DNA of 64,000 bases from Sphingobacteriales bacterium. GTDB taxonomy: Bacteria > Bacteroidota > Bacteroidia > Sphingobacteriales > Sphingobacteriaceae. The position numbers and the translations under genes were made by a program. The stretch is from contig JAPLFD010000009.1 of NCBI GenBank assembly GCA_026390835.1, positions 1 through 64,000 of the forward strand. The letters are read 5' to 3'. Each line of letters opens with the position of its first letter. Position 1 is the stretch's first letter. Of this stretch, positions 53,172-62,302 are shown piece after piece. Below the pieces are notes generated by a model. It saw only the letters and a program-made list of their open reading frames with translations. It did no database searches and was not told the DNA's origin.

Positions 53172-53905
53172 AATCAGAGATCGGTTTTATAAAATCATTA
53201 CAGCAAAAGAAATTCCGTAAAGAGCAGGCTCTTTTTGTGGTGGAGGGGCTAAAATCTGTTCTCGAATTTCTTCAATCTGGATATCGTATACACTCCGTAT
53301 ATGGCACTTCTACTATACTCCCAAAATTGGGCAAAATCTCCCAAAATATAAAGTTATTAGAGGTTAAAGCTGATGAAATTGCAAAAATATCAGGTTTAAA
53401 TACACCTCAAGACGTATTGGCGGTGGTATATATTCCACAAAAAGACGAAAAAGAGCTTATAATTGAAGCCAATACCTTCCATTTACTTCTCGATGGCGTT
53501 CAAGATCCGGGTAATTTGGGTACCATTATTCGTACCGCCGACTGGTTTGGATTTAAAGAACTTATTTGCTCTATCGATACGGTAGAAGCTTACAACCCTA
53601 AAGTGGTGCAAGCTAGCATGGGCTCTTTGGCTAGAATAAAGGTTATTTACACGGATTTAGAGGATGTAATCCGTCGGAGTAGTTTACCCACTTTTGCCGC
53701 TACCTTAGGCGGAACCTCTATTTTTGAAACCAAATTTGGTACCGAAGGGCTACTTATTTTAGGCAACGAAGGCAATGGCATTCGACCCGAAATTTTGGAA
53801 AAAGTAAGCAATCAGGTAACTATACCTTTATTTGGTGCTGCCGAATCGTTAAATGTGGCAGTAAGTGCCGGTATTTTTTGTGCCGAAGTACGCCGTAAAG
53901 CTTAA
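53162..53905 (+). CDS. RNA methyltransferase, TrmH/SpoU family
   Basis: This 247-residue protein has an N-terminal substrate-binding domain (FRKEQALFVVEGLKSV) and a SPOUT domain with the three knot motifs: DGVQDPGNLGTIIRTADW, LILGNEGNGIRPE and IPLFGAAESLNVAVSAGI. It transfers methyl groups to 2'-OH in rRNA or tRNA; the exact site is unknown. The start MLSKSEIGFIKSL is the normal family start, although it overlaps the divergent tamL start by 10 bp. Its end overlaps convergent uup by 4 bp. Confidence 0.92.
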   Translation: MLSKSEIGFIKSLQQKKFRKEQALFVVEGLKSVLEFLQSGYRIHSVYGTSTILPKLGKISQNIKLLEVKADEIAKISGLNTPQDVLAVVYIPQKDEKELIIEANTFHLLLDGVQDPGNLGTIIRTADWFGFKELICSIDTVEAYNPKVVQASMGSLARIKVIYTDLEDVIRRSSLPTFAATLGGTSIFETKFGTEGLLILGNEGNGIRPEILEKVSNQVTIPLFGAAESLNVAVSAGIFCAEVRRKA

Positions 53906-55788
53906 GCTTGTTTTTCGCTCAATTCTAACCAGCGCAATTCTTTTTCATCCAACAAATCTACCATTTCACGTACTCGTTCAGCGGCTTTTTGCAATTCATC
54001 GTAGTCCATGCCAGCATTCATAGCAGTCTCCAAAGCGGTTTTTTCTTCTCCCAGCAGCGCAATTTCTTTTTCTAATGCTTCAAACTCTCGTTTTTCATTA
54101 AATGATAGTTGTACTTTTTCTTTGGTGGGAGCCTTAGGCTGGCTTTTATCTACCATGATTTGGTGTGCTGCTTTTTCATCCTGTATTAAGCCATTAAGCA
54201 AGGCCTCCCGATATTGGGTATAATTGCCCGGATAATCACGCACTACGCCGTTTCCTTCAAAAGCAAAAAGGTGATCAACCATACGGTCCATAAAATACCT
54301 ATCGTGGCTTACAATGAGTATACAGCCGGGATATTCTAGTAAAAACTCCTCCAGTGTACGCAGGGTTTGTAAATCTAAATCGTTGGTTGGCTCATCGAGT
54401 ACCAAAAAATTGGGGTTGCGAAACAATACGCTCAACAATTGTAAGCGACGTTTCTCTCCGCCACTCAGTTTACTTAATGGAGTATATTGCTGTTGGGCAT
54501 TAAAGCCAAATTTTTCCATAAACTGGCTGGCGCCAATTTTAGATCCATCGGCCATGGGGAAATATTCGCCCATAGTTTTTACGTATTCAATGGCTCTTAC
54601 ATCTTCTTCGTAGCTCAGCCCATCTTGGCCAAAATTGCCAAAAACCACCGTGCCACCATGATCAATGGTACCGCTATCGGGTTGTTCTAGTTGTAGGGCT
54701 ATTTTAAGAAAAGTAGATTTACCAACGCCATTTTTACCCACTACCCCAATGCGTTCGCCTCGTTGAAAAGTATATTCAAAATCGTTTAAAATGCATAAAT
54801 CACCGAAACTCTTCGATACATTTTTCAACTCCAGAATTTTTCCACCCAATCGGGTCATTTTTATTTGCAGAGTTACTTCATTTACTTCATTTTTCTTTTT
54901 AACCCGATCTTCCACACCAGTAAACGCATCTTGTCGGCTTTTACTTTTAGTGGTCCTGGCTTTAGGTTGCCTACGCATCCACTCCAACTCTCTGCGGTAG
55001 GTATTTTTATCTTTTTCTAGTTCGCTTTGCTCCATTTCTTGGCGCAAACTCTTTTGCTCTAAAAAATAATCGTAGGTACCTTTGTATACAAAAACCTTTT
55101 CCTCATCAATCTCTACAATCTCATTGCATACGGCATCTAAAAAATATCGATCGTGGGTTACCAGCAATAAGGTAAGTTTTTGGGCACTTAAATAATCTTC
55201 CAACCATTCAATCATGCCTACATCAAGGTGGTTGGTGGGCTCATCTAAAATAAGCAAACACTTACCTTCGTGTAATTGTGCCTCAATAAGTGCCTGGGCA
55301 AGTGCTACACGTTTCTTTTGTCCACCACTTAAGGTAGCCATGGGTTCGTTAAGATGATGGAGATTTAATTTTCCTAAAATCTGTTTTAAATCGCTTTCAA
55401 AAGTCCAGGCATTTAACTCATCCAAATCGCCCATAAGCTTGGCCAATTTATCGTGATCATCAGAGCCTTCTTCTAAAAACAATTCATACTCTTTTACCAC
55501 CTGCACAACGGGGTTTTCTAGGCGAAGAACATTATCCCAAATAGATTTAGTTCCGTCAAAATCGTTATCCTGCTGCAACATCACGGTTTTAATATCTTTA
55601 TGCACCCAAACGGTGCCGCTATCGGGCGTATCTAAACCGGCCAGTATTTTCATGAGCGTGCTTTTGCCACTCCCATTACGGGCCACTAAGGCAATTTTAT
55701 CGCCTTCATCTATATTAATCGTAATATTTTTAAAGAGAGTGCGTATTCCAAACGACTTGCTAACATTTTCTACCGAGGCATAATTCAT
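53902..55788 (-). CDS. uup: ABC-F ATPase, Uup type
   Basis: This 628-residue soluble protein has two ABC domains: Walker A VARNGSGKSTLMKIL and VGKNGVGKSTFLKIAL, signatures LSGGQKKRVALAQAL and LSGGEKRRLQLLSVL, and Walker [13 protein letters not shown] and LVLDEPTNDLD. A C-terminal coiled coil (about 545-628) is typical of Uup, an ABC-F linked to ribosome function and to transposon excision in E. coli. A TACCTTTG box ends 4 bp before its ATG. It is distinct from the ABC-F at 58 kb. Confidence 0.92.
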   Translation of the reverse strand: MNYASVENVSKSFGIRTLFKNITINIDEGDKIALVARNGSGKSTLMKILAGLDTPDSGTVWVHKDIKTVMLQQDNDFDGTKSIWDNVLRLENPVVQVVKEYELFLEEGSDDHDKLAKLMGDLDELNAWTFESDLKQILGKLNLHHLNEPMATLSGGQKKRVALAQALIEAQLHEGKCLLILDEPTNHLDVGMIEWLEDYLSAQKLTLLLVTHDRYFLDAVCNEIVEIDEEKVFVYKGTYDYFLEQKSLRQEMEQSELEKDKNTYRRELEWMRRQPKARTTKSKSRQDAFTGVEDRVKKKNEVNEVTLQIKMTRLGGKILELKNVSKSFGDLCILNDFEYTFQRGERIGVVGKNGVGKSTFLKIALQLEQPDSGTIDHGGTVVFGNFGQDGLSYEEDVRAIEYVKTMGEYFPMADGSKIGASQFMEKFGFNAQQQYTPLSKLSGGEKRRLQLLSVLFRNPNFLVLDEPTNDLDLQTLRTLEEFLLEYPGCILIVSHDRYFMDRMVDHLFAFEGNGVVRDYPGNYTQYREALLNGLIQDEKAAHQIMVDKSQPKAPTKEKVQLSFNEKREFEALEKEIALLGEEKTALETAMNAGMDYDELQKAAERVREMVDLLDEKELRWLELSEKQA

Positions 55789-55792
55789 GCCG

Positions 55793-55800
55793 CAAAGGTA
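55793..55800 (-). promoter_or_regulatory. -7 box abutting the uup start
   Basis: On the minus strand TACCTTTG matches TAnnTTTG exactly and only CGGC separates it from the ATG at 55788. Transcription from it would begin at or next to the start codon, so a leaderless mRNA is possible. No TTG -33 box is seen. Confidence 0.4.
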
Positions 55801-55913
55801 ACATTGGCAAGGTTAATACAGCGTTAAAGCCTAAATTTTGCAGCATATATTTTCAACAACTAGTTTCAACAAAGAAAAGCTGAGTATTTATAGATATAAA
55901 AATAATATTTTAC

Positions 55914-55921
55914 TATTTTTG
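55914..55921 (+). promoter_or_regulatory. Candidate tRNA-Cys promoter (-7 box)
   Basis: TATTTTTG matches TAnnTTTG and lies 16 bp before the tRNA-Cys 5' end. It could drive both the tRNA and the small basic protein gene that follows. Confidence 0.5.
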
Positions 55922-55937
55922 CAGTCCTTGAATAAAG

Positions 55938-56008
55938 GGTCGGATGGCCGAGTGGCTAGGCTCAGCTCTGCAAAAGCTGCTACAGCGGTTCGAATCCGCT
56001 TCCGACCT
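55938..56008 (+). tRNA. tRNA-Cys (GCA)
   Basis: A 71-base cloverleaf: acceptor GGTCGGA/TCCGACC, anticodon stem CAGCT/AGCTG enclosing CTGCAAA (anticodon GCA), T-arm AGCGG-TTCGAAT-CCGCT, and discriminator T, as is normal for tRNA-Cys. CCA is not encoded. A small protein gene starts 27 bp downstream. Confidence 0.97.
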
Positions 56009-56035
56009 CAAGAAAAAACTTAAAAAAGAAAGACC

Positions 56036-56215
56036 ATGGGAGTAACTCGTTTAAAAAGAAAAGACAGAAGAAACAAAACCGTTTCTCGTTTAGAAGTGCA
56101 ATTTTTGAAAATGGCTCACAACATTGAAGTGGGTAGCCGTTCAAAAGAAAAAGCTAGCAGCCAAGTTTCTAAAAACAATGCTGTTTTAGCTCAAATTGAG
56201 GCTAAAGCGAAGTAA
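56036..56215 (+). CDS. Small basic protein (59 residues), unknown function
   Basis: The ORF starts ATG GGA GTA ACT CGT and encodes a 59-residue protein opening MGVTRLKRKDRRNKTVSRLE, very rich in Lys and Arg at the N-terminus, followed by an amphipathic region (VQFLKMAHNIEV) and a helical tail ending AQIEAKAK. The RNA-binding-like charge pattern suggests an RNA or ribosome role, which is inference. It lies 27 bp after tRNA-Cys with no promoter box between and ends 40 bp before a strong terminator, so it is probably made from the tRNA transcript. A stable codon pattern and clean stop support a real gene. Confidence 0.8.
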   Translation: MGVTRLKRKDRRNKTVSRLEVQFLKMAHNIEVGSRSKEKASSQVSKNNAVLAQIEAKAK

Positions 56216-56255
56216 GTAGCATAACCGGCATTTTGCCGAGAACAATATATAGATC

Positions 56256-56286
56256 ACCCGATTAAGCAATTAATCGGGTTTTTTTG
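56256..56286 (+). terminator. Terminator of the tRNA-Cys/small protein unit
   Basis: A perfect 10 bp stem ACCCGATTAA/TTAATCGGGT closes on a GCAA (GNRA) tetraloop and runs into a T-tract. A smaller CGGC/GCCG hairpin lies at 56226-56238. Confidence 0.92.
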
Positions 56287-56306
56287 TTTAGAGCAAATCA
56301 AGGAAA

Positions 56307-57332
56307 TTAATTTTGGGCTATGCCTTTATTAATGGCTTTAATTAAATCCGGGCCTTCGTAAATGAAGCCAGTATACACCTGAACCAGACTGGCGCCTGCC
56401 TGTAGCTTTTCGAGAGCATCTTTGGCAGAGTGAATGCCACCCACCCCAATAATTGGAAATGCATTTTTAGATTTTTTATTGAGGTAAGCTATTACCTCGG
56501 TAGCACGTTGGCTGAGTGGCTTTCCGCTGAGGCCTCCAGCTTCATCTGTTAAAGTTTTAGCAGAAGCTAAGCCCTCACGATTTAAAGTAGTATTGGTGGC
56601 AATTACGCCGGCAATTTGGCTTTCTAATACAATTTCTACAATATCATCTAATTGAGCATCGCTCAAATCGGGGGCAATTTTTAACAAAATAGGTTTAGAT
56701 AGGCCTCCTTTATTATTGCGCTTTTGCAAGGTTTTCAGAATGTGTTTAAGAGGTTCTTTTTCTTGCAATTCACGCAAACCGAGCGTATTGGGCGAACTCA
56801 CATTCACCACGAAATAATCCACCACATCAAATAAACGATCGAAACAAATCACATAATCGTCTACCGCCTTTTCATTAGGCGTGGCTTTGTTTTTGCCAAT
56901 ATTTCCACCAATAATCAATCCATTGCGCTCAACACGGCTTAGTCGATCGGCTACCACATCAACCCCTTGGTTGTTAAAACCCATACGATTGATTAAGCCT
57001 TCATCAGCAGGCAATCGGAACATACGAGGTTTAGGATTTCCGGGCTGAGGCAAAGGCGTTACGGTTCCTATTTCGATAAAACCAAAACCAAAAGTGGCCA
57101 AATCTTCAATATATTCTGCATTTTTATCGAAACCAGCTGCTAATCCCACCGGATTTTTAAAGGTTAAACCAAACACTTCTTTAGCCAATTTGGGGTCATT
57201 AAGCGTATACACCGATTGTATAGCCTTTCTAAAAACACCAATCGAACAGGTTGCTTTTAGCCCAGCCATTACCCAATGGTGAACTCGTTCTGGTGAAATT
57301 AAAAAAAGAATGTATTTAACAAGGCCGTACAT
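56307..57332 (-). CDS. pyrD: Dihydroorotate dehydrogenase (quinone), class 2
   Basis: PyrD oxidises dihydroorotate to orotate with quinone at the inner membrane in pyrimidine synthesis. The 341-residue protein has the class 2 N-terminal membrane-binding helix ([18 protein letters not shown]), FMN motifs [17 protein letters not shown] and [18 protein letters not shown], and the catalytic Ser in [13 protein letters not shown] use the ATG at 57332, which matches the class start; the frame stays open for 62 more codons upstream but those do not look like family sequence. A TTG-N19-TATTTTTA promoter lies just before it. Confidence 0.95.
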   Translation of the reverse strand: MYGLVKYILFLISPERVHHWVMAGLKATCSIGVFRKAIQSVYTLNDPKLAKEVFGLTFKNPVGLAAGFDKNAEYIEDLATFGFGFIEIGTVTPLPQPGNPKPRMFRLPADEGLINRMGFNNQGVDVVADRLSRVERNGLIIGGNIGKNKATPNEKAVDDYVICFDRLFDVVDYFVVNVSSPNTLGLRELQEKEPLKHILKTLQKRNNKGGLSKPILLKIAPDLSDAQLDDIVEIVLESQIAGVIATNTTLNREGLASAKTLTDEAGGLSGKPLSQRATEVIAYLNKKSKNAFPIIGVGGIHSAKDALEKLQAGASLVQVYTGFIYEGPDLIKAINKGIAQN

Positions 57333-57336
57333 GCTG

Positions 57337-57366
57337 TAAAAATAGGGTTTTAGATTGAATAGACAA
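57337..57366 (-). promoter_or_regulatory. Candidate pyrD promoter abutting the start
   Basis: On the minus strand TTG (57366-57364), a 19 bp spacer and TATTTTTA (57344-57337) match the Bacteroidota promoter with one -7 mismatch. Only CAGC separates the -7 box from the ATG at 57332, so the mRNA may be leaderless. Confidence 0.4.
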
Positions 57367-57403
57367 CAAATGCGAATCAGATACGTATATTGTAAAAATA
57401 AAT

Positions 57404-58006
57404 ATGAAAGTTCTAAAAAATAGTCTTTGCTTTTTTCTTTTAGTGTTGAGTTTATCAGCTCATGCTCAAAATTGGGATATTCGCTTATTAGACAAACTGA
57501 ATAGTGCACCCCAGACACAAGACAAAACCTGGCAATTTATTTCTAACAGCTCGGGCACAATAGATTTAGCCTTACCAATAGGGCTTTTTATTGCAGGATC
57601 CATAAAACACGATGCAACTATTAAAAATTATGGAGCAAGTATGGGCGTTTCGTTTTTAGCCAATGAAGTAATGACCATTTTACTCAAAAGAACCTTACAA
57701 CGGACCAGACCATTTGAAGCTTATCCAGAGTTAATTTTCAAAAAAGGAACCGGTGGAAGTTATTCCATGCCATCGGGTCATACATCATCGGCATTTTCTA
57801 CAGCTACTTCACTCAGCCTAAACTTCCGCAAATGGTATGTAGTTGCACCCGCCTATACCTATGCAGCAGCCGTGGGCTACTCACGCATGTATTTGGGTGT
57901 GCATTACCCAAGCGATGTGATAGTAGGCGCACTACTAGGTTCAGGAACGGCTTACCTTACTTGGAAAATAAATAAAAAGCTACAAAATAAACGAAAAAAC
58001 AGGTAA
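57404..58006 (+). CDS. PAP2 family phosphatase (secreted or membrane)
   Basis: This 200-residue protein has an N-terminal signal-like segment ([15 protein letters not shown]) and complete PAP2 motifs: [11 protein letters not shown] (motif 1), [13 protein letters not shown] (motif 2) and [14 protein letters not shown] (motif 3, full SR...H...D). It likely removes phosphate from lipid phosphates such as undecaprenyl diphosphate or PA; the substrate is not readable. Unlike the PAP2 at 44.5 kb it keeps all key residues. It diverges from pyrD. Confidence 0.9.
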   Translation: MKVLKNSLCFFLLVLSLSAHAQNWDIRLLDKLNSAPQTQDKTWQFISNSSGTIDLALPIGLFIAGSIKHDATIKNYGASMGVSFLANEVMTILLKRTLQRTRPFEAYPELIFKKGTGGSYSMPSGHTSSAFSTATSLSLNFRKWYVVAPAYTYAAAVGYSRMYLGVHYPSDVIVGALLGSGTAYLTWKINKKLQNKRKNR

Positions 58007-58037
58007 TTAAGGTCGTTTTTCGTATTTTCGCGGCTTC

Positions 58038-59951
58038 ATGATCGCAATAAACAACTTAACCTTCGAGATTGGCGCCAGAGCCTTATACGACGATGCCAAC
58101 TGGCACATTAAACCAGGCGAAAAAATTGGACTTATTGGCGCCAATGGAACCGGTAAAACTACTCTCCTTAAAATTATTGTAGGCGATTATACACCTACCA
58201 GCGGAACCATTTCTATGTCAAAGGATCTTAAAATGGGATACCTGAATCAAGATTTACTCTCTTCACAAGTAGATAACACCATTTTACATGTAGCCATGGA
58301 GGCGTTTGAACGCCAAAACCAATTGCACGATGAAATTGAAAGCTTATTAAAAAAACTGGAAACCGATTATTCGGAAGACCTATTGCATAAACTAAGCGAT
58401 AAACAACACGAATTTGAAGCCCTAGATGGCTACAATATTGAATACAGGGCACACGAAATTTTAGCGGGTTTAGGTTTTTCTGATGCCGATACCCGACGTC
58501 AGCTTTCTGAATTTTCTGGAGGTTGGCGCATGCGGGTTATTCTTGCCAAAATACTCTTACAAACACCAGATATTTTATTACTCGATGAGCCTACTAACCA
58601 CTTAGATTTACCCTCCATTAAATGGCTAGAAGGCTATTTGCAAGCTTTTGAGGGAGCCATAGTTATTGTATCCCACGATAGGTATTTTTTAGATCGTGTA
58701 GTGAATAAAATTGTAGAATCTCGTAAAGGAAAATTAACACCGTATGCCGGAAATTATTCTTTTTATGTAGAAGAAAAAGGACTTAGAGAAGAAATTCAAA
58801 GCGGGCAATACAAAAATCAACAAGCAAAAATTAAGCAAGAAGAAAAGCTCATTGAACGCTTTAGGGCCAAAGCCAGTAAGGCTAAAATGGCCCAATCACG
58901 AATTAAAGCGTTGGAACGCATGGAACGTGTGGACGATGTAGATGACGATAACCCGAGTGTAAACTTCAGCTTTAAATTCAGCAAGCAATCGGGTCGCCAT
59001 GTTATTCGTATGGAACACGTTTCTAAATCGTACCCGAACCTGCCTATTTTAACAAATACTACCGCCACCATTGAAAAAGGTGATAAAATTGCTCTTATTG
59101 GCGCCAATGGGCGTGGTAAATCAACCTTGTTGCGTATTATTGCCGCTGCTGATAAGAAATTTGAGGGTACCTGCGAAACCGGACATAATGTTACGCAAAC
59201 CTTTTTTGCGCAACATCAGCTAGAGGCTTTACACCTAGATAATACAATTTTAAACGAATTACAGACCTTTGCGCCCAAACATACCGAAACAGAATTACGC
59301 TCTATTTTGGGTTGTTTCTTATTCACAGGCGATGATGTATTTAAACGGATAAAAGTACTTTCGGGAGGTGAGAAATCGAGGGTAGCCTTAGCTAAAGCAC
59401 TTACTGCCGATGCCAACTTTTTAATTCTCGATGAGCCCACCAACCACTTAGATATTCAATCGGTAAACATCTTAATACAAGCCTTAAAGCAATACGAAGG
59501 CACTTTTATTGTGGTTTCCCACGACCGTTATTTATTAGACAATGTGGCCAATAAAATTTGGTATATCGAAGATCAGCAAATTAAAGAGTACCCGGGCACC
59601 TATGCCGAGTACGAAGAATGGCTAGCCAAGCGTCCGAGTAAACCAGCTAATTTGGTGCCTTCACCGCTAAAAGAAACAAAAAAAGTTGAAAATGCTCCAG
59701 TGGAAGAAGATAACAACAAGATGCTAAAAAAATTGAATCAAGAAATTGGTACCTTGGAAGAAAGTCTTGCTAGCTTAAAACAAGATTTAAGTGCAATTGA
59801 AAATTCGCTTGCCAAGCCCGAAATTTACAGCGATGTTGCTAAACTTTCGGAGCATACCACACGTTATGAAGAAGTAAAAAGCACGCTCAACCAAACACAA
59901 ATAGCATGGGAAGCATTGGCCGAACAAATTCTGGAATTAGAATCTTGCTAA
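58038..59951 (+). CDS. ABC-F family ATPase (YheS/YkpA-like)
   Basis: This 637-residue protein has two ABC domains: Walker [16 protein letters not shown] and [15 protein letters not shown], signatures [17 protein letters not shown] and [15 protein letters not shown], and Walker [12 protein letters not shown] and [11 protein letters not shown]. The inter-domain linker (about 245-300) is lysine- and glutamate-rich, and a C-terminal coiled coil spans about 560-637. ABC-F proteins act on the ribosome; the exact subtype is uncertain. Its last bases overlap the T9SS plug gene. Confidence 0.92.
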   Translation: MIAINNLTFEIGARALYDDANWHIKPGEKIGLIGANGTGKTTLLKIIVGDYTPTSGTISMSKDLKMGYLNQDLLSSQVDNTILHVAMEAFERQNQLHDEIESLLKKLETDYSEDLLHKLSDKQHEFEALDGYNIEYRAHEILAGLGFSDADTRRQLSEFSGGWRMRVILAKILLQTPDILLLDEPTNHLDLPSIKWLEGYLQAFEGAIVIVSHDRYFLDRVVNKIVESRKGKLTPYAGNYSFYVEEKGLREEIQSGQYKNQQAKIKQEEKLIERFRAKASKAKMAQSRIKALERMERVDDVDDDNPSVNFSFKFSKQSGRHVIRMEHVSKSYPNLPILTNTTATIEKGDKIALIGANGRGKSTLLRIIAAADKKFEGTCETGHNVTQTFFAQHQLEALHLDNTILNELQTFAPKHTETELRSILGCFLFTGDDVFKRIKVLSGGEKSRVALAKALTADANFLILDEPTNHLDIQSVNILIQALKQYEGTFIVVSHDRYLLDNVANKIWYIEDQQIKEYPGTYAEYEEWLAKRPSKPANLVPSPLKETKKVENAPVEEDNNKMLKKLNQEIGTLEESLASLKQDLSAIENSLAKPEIYSDVAKLSEHTTRYEEVKSTLNQTQIAWEALAEQILELESC

Positions 59952-61249
59952 AAACCGCATTAACCGTACTTTTCATGGCGTTTTACAGCTTTGCTTGGGG
60001 ACAAAAAAAGCCGAAAGTATTCCCATTAAGCGCTCCAGAGCAAGCCTATAGCTACGAAAACGCAACCTATATTCCAGAAATACGCACGGTAGAATTTTAC
60101 AACCGAAACAAAGAACAATCTTTTCCTATTTACACCTTAAATTCTTCCGAAGAACTCTTGTTGGGCTTTGATGATTTACGCCCTGGTATCCGATCTGTAT
60201 ATTATAGTGTAGAGCATTGCGATGCTGAGTGGAATAGCAGTCGCCTCTCCCCCATTGAGTATTTAGAAAGTTTTCCAGAAGAGCGGATAACCAACTACCG
60301 TTCTTCTTTTAATACCCTGCAAAAATATACGCATTATGAAATCATTCTGCCGAATTTTAGCATCAAACCAAAACTATCGGGTAATTATTTGCTTAAAGTG
60401 TATGAAGATGCTAACCCTCGTAAAATACTGCTAACTAGGCAATTTTATGTAGAAAGTAAGCGTGTAAGCATTTTGGCTGAACTAGTACGCTCTGCAAACG
60501 TGTCGCAAAGAAACGAAAATCAAAAAATTAATTTCAGCATTCAACCTTCGGGCCTAAGTATACAAAACCCCTACCTCGATGTGTGGGCCAAGGTTTTTCA
60601 AAATGGCCGGGTAGCGGGTGCTCAAAAAATAACAAAACCAACCTTTGTGCGTGGCGATGCACTTATTTATAACGACCTAAACACGCTTGAATTTACTGGC
60701 GGGAATGAGTTTCGGCATTTCGATTTGCGAAGTTTGCGCTACCAATCGGAACGTGTAAGTGCCATTAGTAAAGATTCTGCCAATTGGGTAACACTAACGC
60801 CCGAACCTTCTTTTGCAACAGCGGCATATAGTTTTGTATTTGATGCAAATGGCTCATTTTTTATACGAAACCAAGAAGGCCGAAGTGCTAGCAACGATGC
60901 CGATTATGCCACCGTTCAATTCCGATTAAATGCCCAAAAATCTAAAGAAGAAGGTGCTGCATATATTGTAGGGGGGTTCAATAATTTTCAATTAAAAGAA
61001 GAAAATAAACTTACTTACCTAGAATCGAGCCGAAAATTTGTGGGAAATGCATTTGTGAAACAAGGCGTGTACGATTACCAGTACGTTTGGCTAGCCGCCG
61101 ATGGGGTGTTAAATGACACGTATTTTGAAGGTTCGCACATAGAAACAGAAAACAATTACCAAATTTTGGTGTATTATCGCAAGCCGGGGGGCCGTTGGGA
61201 TGAATTGGTTGGCTATACGCAAATAAACTCGGCTAATCGTTTAAACTAG
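59906..61249 (+). CDS. Type IX secretion system plug protein (DUF5103)
   Basis: This ~447-residue protein matches the DUF5103/T9SS plug family, linked to closing the type IX secretion channel at the outer membrane. Recognisable parts are [37 protein letters not shown] (in two blocks) and [19 protein letters not shown] at the end. The signal peptide is [20 protein letters not shown]. Two starts are possible: the ATG at 59906, overlapping the ABC-F gene by 46 bp, or a TTG at 59945 overlapping by 7 bp, which gives a more normal signal peptide. No other T9SS gene is in the window. Confidence 0.85.
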   Translation: MGSIGRTNSGIRILLKTALTVLFMAFYSFAWGQKKPKVFPLSAPEQAYSYENATYIPEIRTVEFYNRNKEQSFPIYTLNSSEELLLGFDDLRPGIRSVYYSVEHCDAEWNSSRLSPIEYLESFPEERITNYRSSFNTLQKYTHYEIILPNFSIKPKLSGNYLLKVYEDANPRKILLTRQFYVESKRVSILAELVRSANVSQRNENQKINFSIQPSGLSIQNPYLDVWAKVFQNGRVAGAQKITKPTFVRGDALIYNDLNTLEFTGGNEFRHFDLRSLRYQSERVSAISKDSANWVTLTPEPSFATAAYSFVFDANGSFFIRNQEGRSASNDADYATVQFRLNAQKSKEEGAAYIVGGFNNFQLKEENKLTYLESSRKFVGNAFVKQGVYDYQYVWLAADGVLNDTYFEGSHIETENNYQILVYYRKPGGRWDELVGYTQINSANRLN

Positions 61250-61918
61250 TTTAACCGCTCTAAGCATTTCTCTCTTTCCGGGTGCACCAGGGGCTTTCTC
61301 AATGGCAAAACCTAAAGATTTCATACTGCGTTTTAAATTTCCGGTAATGGCATAGGATACAAAAACACCGCCAGGCTTTAAATACCTACATACTCTTTCC
61401 AAAGCTTCGGTCGTCCACATTTCGGGTTGATGGATGGCTGCAAACGCATCAAAATAAATCACATCCACTTGGCCATCGATAACAAAATCGGCTAATAAAC
61501 ACTTTTCAACTTTCAGGTTAATACCCTGTGAAATAAAGGTAGTTTCAGTAAATGCCGCTTGATATTTAGACAGAAATCCATCCCAAATGGCATCTTGTAT
61601 ATACTGATTGTAGCCCATTTGTGCTAGCAAGATTTCGGGTAGTGGAAACGCTTCTATTGCGCAATAATCTACCTGTAAATTCTGTTTTTGAGCATAATCG
61701 GCAGTTAACAAAAAATTTAAACCGGTACCCAATCCCACTTCAAGAATATGGACTGAGGGCTGTGGGTTTTTGGCCAAAAAGTACCCCAACCCCGACTCCA
61801 AAAATACGTGCTTGCTCTCTTGCACTGCACCGTGTTTAGAATGGTAATGCTCTCCTACTTCGGGCTGAAATAAGGTTAATGAACCATCGGCAGTGGGGAC
61901 TAAAAAGGGCGTTTGCAT
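61241..61918 (-). CDS. mnmD: tRNA 5-methylaminomethyl-2-thiouridine methyltransferase MnmD
   Basis: MnmD makes the last methylation of mnm5s2U at tRNA wobble position 34. The 225-residue protein matches the N-terminal half of bifunctional Mnm[27 protein letters not shown] motif [14 protein letters not shown] (near 56-69), [18 protein letters not shown] and [19 protein letters not shown]. The FAD-dependent MnmC half is absent, as in free-standing MnmD proteins. It overlaps the plug gene by 9 bp tail to tail. Confidence 0.92.
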   Translation of the reverse strand: MQTPFLVPTADGSLTLFQPEVGEHYHSKHGAVQESKHVFLESGLGYFLAKNPQPSVHILEVGLGTGLNFLLTADYAQKQNLQVDYCAIEAFPLPEILLAQMGYNQYIQDAIWDGFLSKYQAAFTETTFISQGINLKVEKCLLADFVIDGQVDVIYFDAFAAIHQPEMWTTEALERVCRYLKPGGVFVSYAITGNLKRSMKSLGFAIEKAPGAPGKREMLRAVKLV

Positions 61919-61954
61919 TGCCCAAAGATACTAGCCAAACCTCTGCTTGCCTAA

Positions 61955-62224
61955 TTATTTAAAATCAGGCTTTAGAATAATAACCAAAAAGATTAAAAAA
62001 AGATACAGCAGTACTGGTAATGCAGGAATAGCCAATACAAAAATAGCCGCTAGCAATTGATTGAAATAGGTTTGTAAAATAATACCAAGTACAAATAAAA
62101 AGACCTCCAGCAATAAAATAGTGACCAAAAGCCCCATATCATTGTTCGCATATTTCAAATTAAATAAAATAAATATGATCGTACAAAACGTAATAAAGAG
62201 TTCTATGCGGTAAATCCAAATCAT
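61955..62224 (-). CDS. Small membrane protein, unknown
   Basis: This 89-residue protein is nearly all hydrophobic, with three membrane segments (about 7-22, 31-50, 58-84) and short polar turns. I do not recognise a family. It lies 36 bp upstream of mnmD on the same strand and after the M13 terminator, so it may be the first gene of its own short transcript. It is kept as a gene because it is intact, fills its space and has a clear ATG. Confidence 0.6.
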   Translation of the reverse strand: MIWIYRIELFITFCTIIFILFNLKYANNDMGLLVTILLLEVFLFVLGIILQTYFNQLLAAIFVLAIPALPVLLYLFLIFLVIILKPDFK

Positions 62225-62266
62225 ATGGTATTAACACAAAACACAGGCACTTTAGTATATACCCAT

Positions 62267-62294
62267 AAAAAAAGCCCCTGAAATCAGGGGCTTT
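62267..62294 (-). terminator. Terminator of the M13 peptidase gene
   Basis: On the minus strand AAAGCCCCTG/CAGGGGCTTT closes on four bases and runs into seven Ts. It lies 8 bp beyond the peptidase stop codon. Confidence 0.92.
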
Positions 62295-62302
62295 AAATTT
62301 GT

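Noticed and set aside
55838..56023. A 61-codon frame running through the tRNA-Cys gene
   Set aside because: It spans a clear tRNA cloverleaf and ends inside the leader of the small basic protein; it is a chance frame.
57333..57518. 62-codon upstream extension of pyrD
   Set aside because: It runs antisense through the divergent PAP2 gene start and through a promoter candidate, and the class 2 family starts at 57332.
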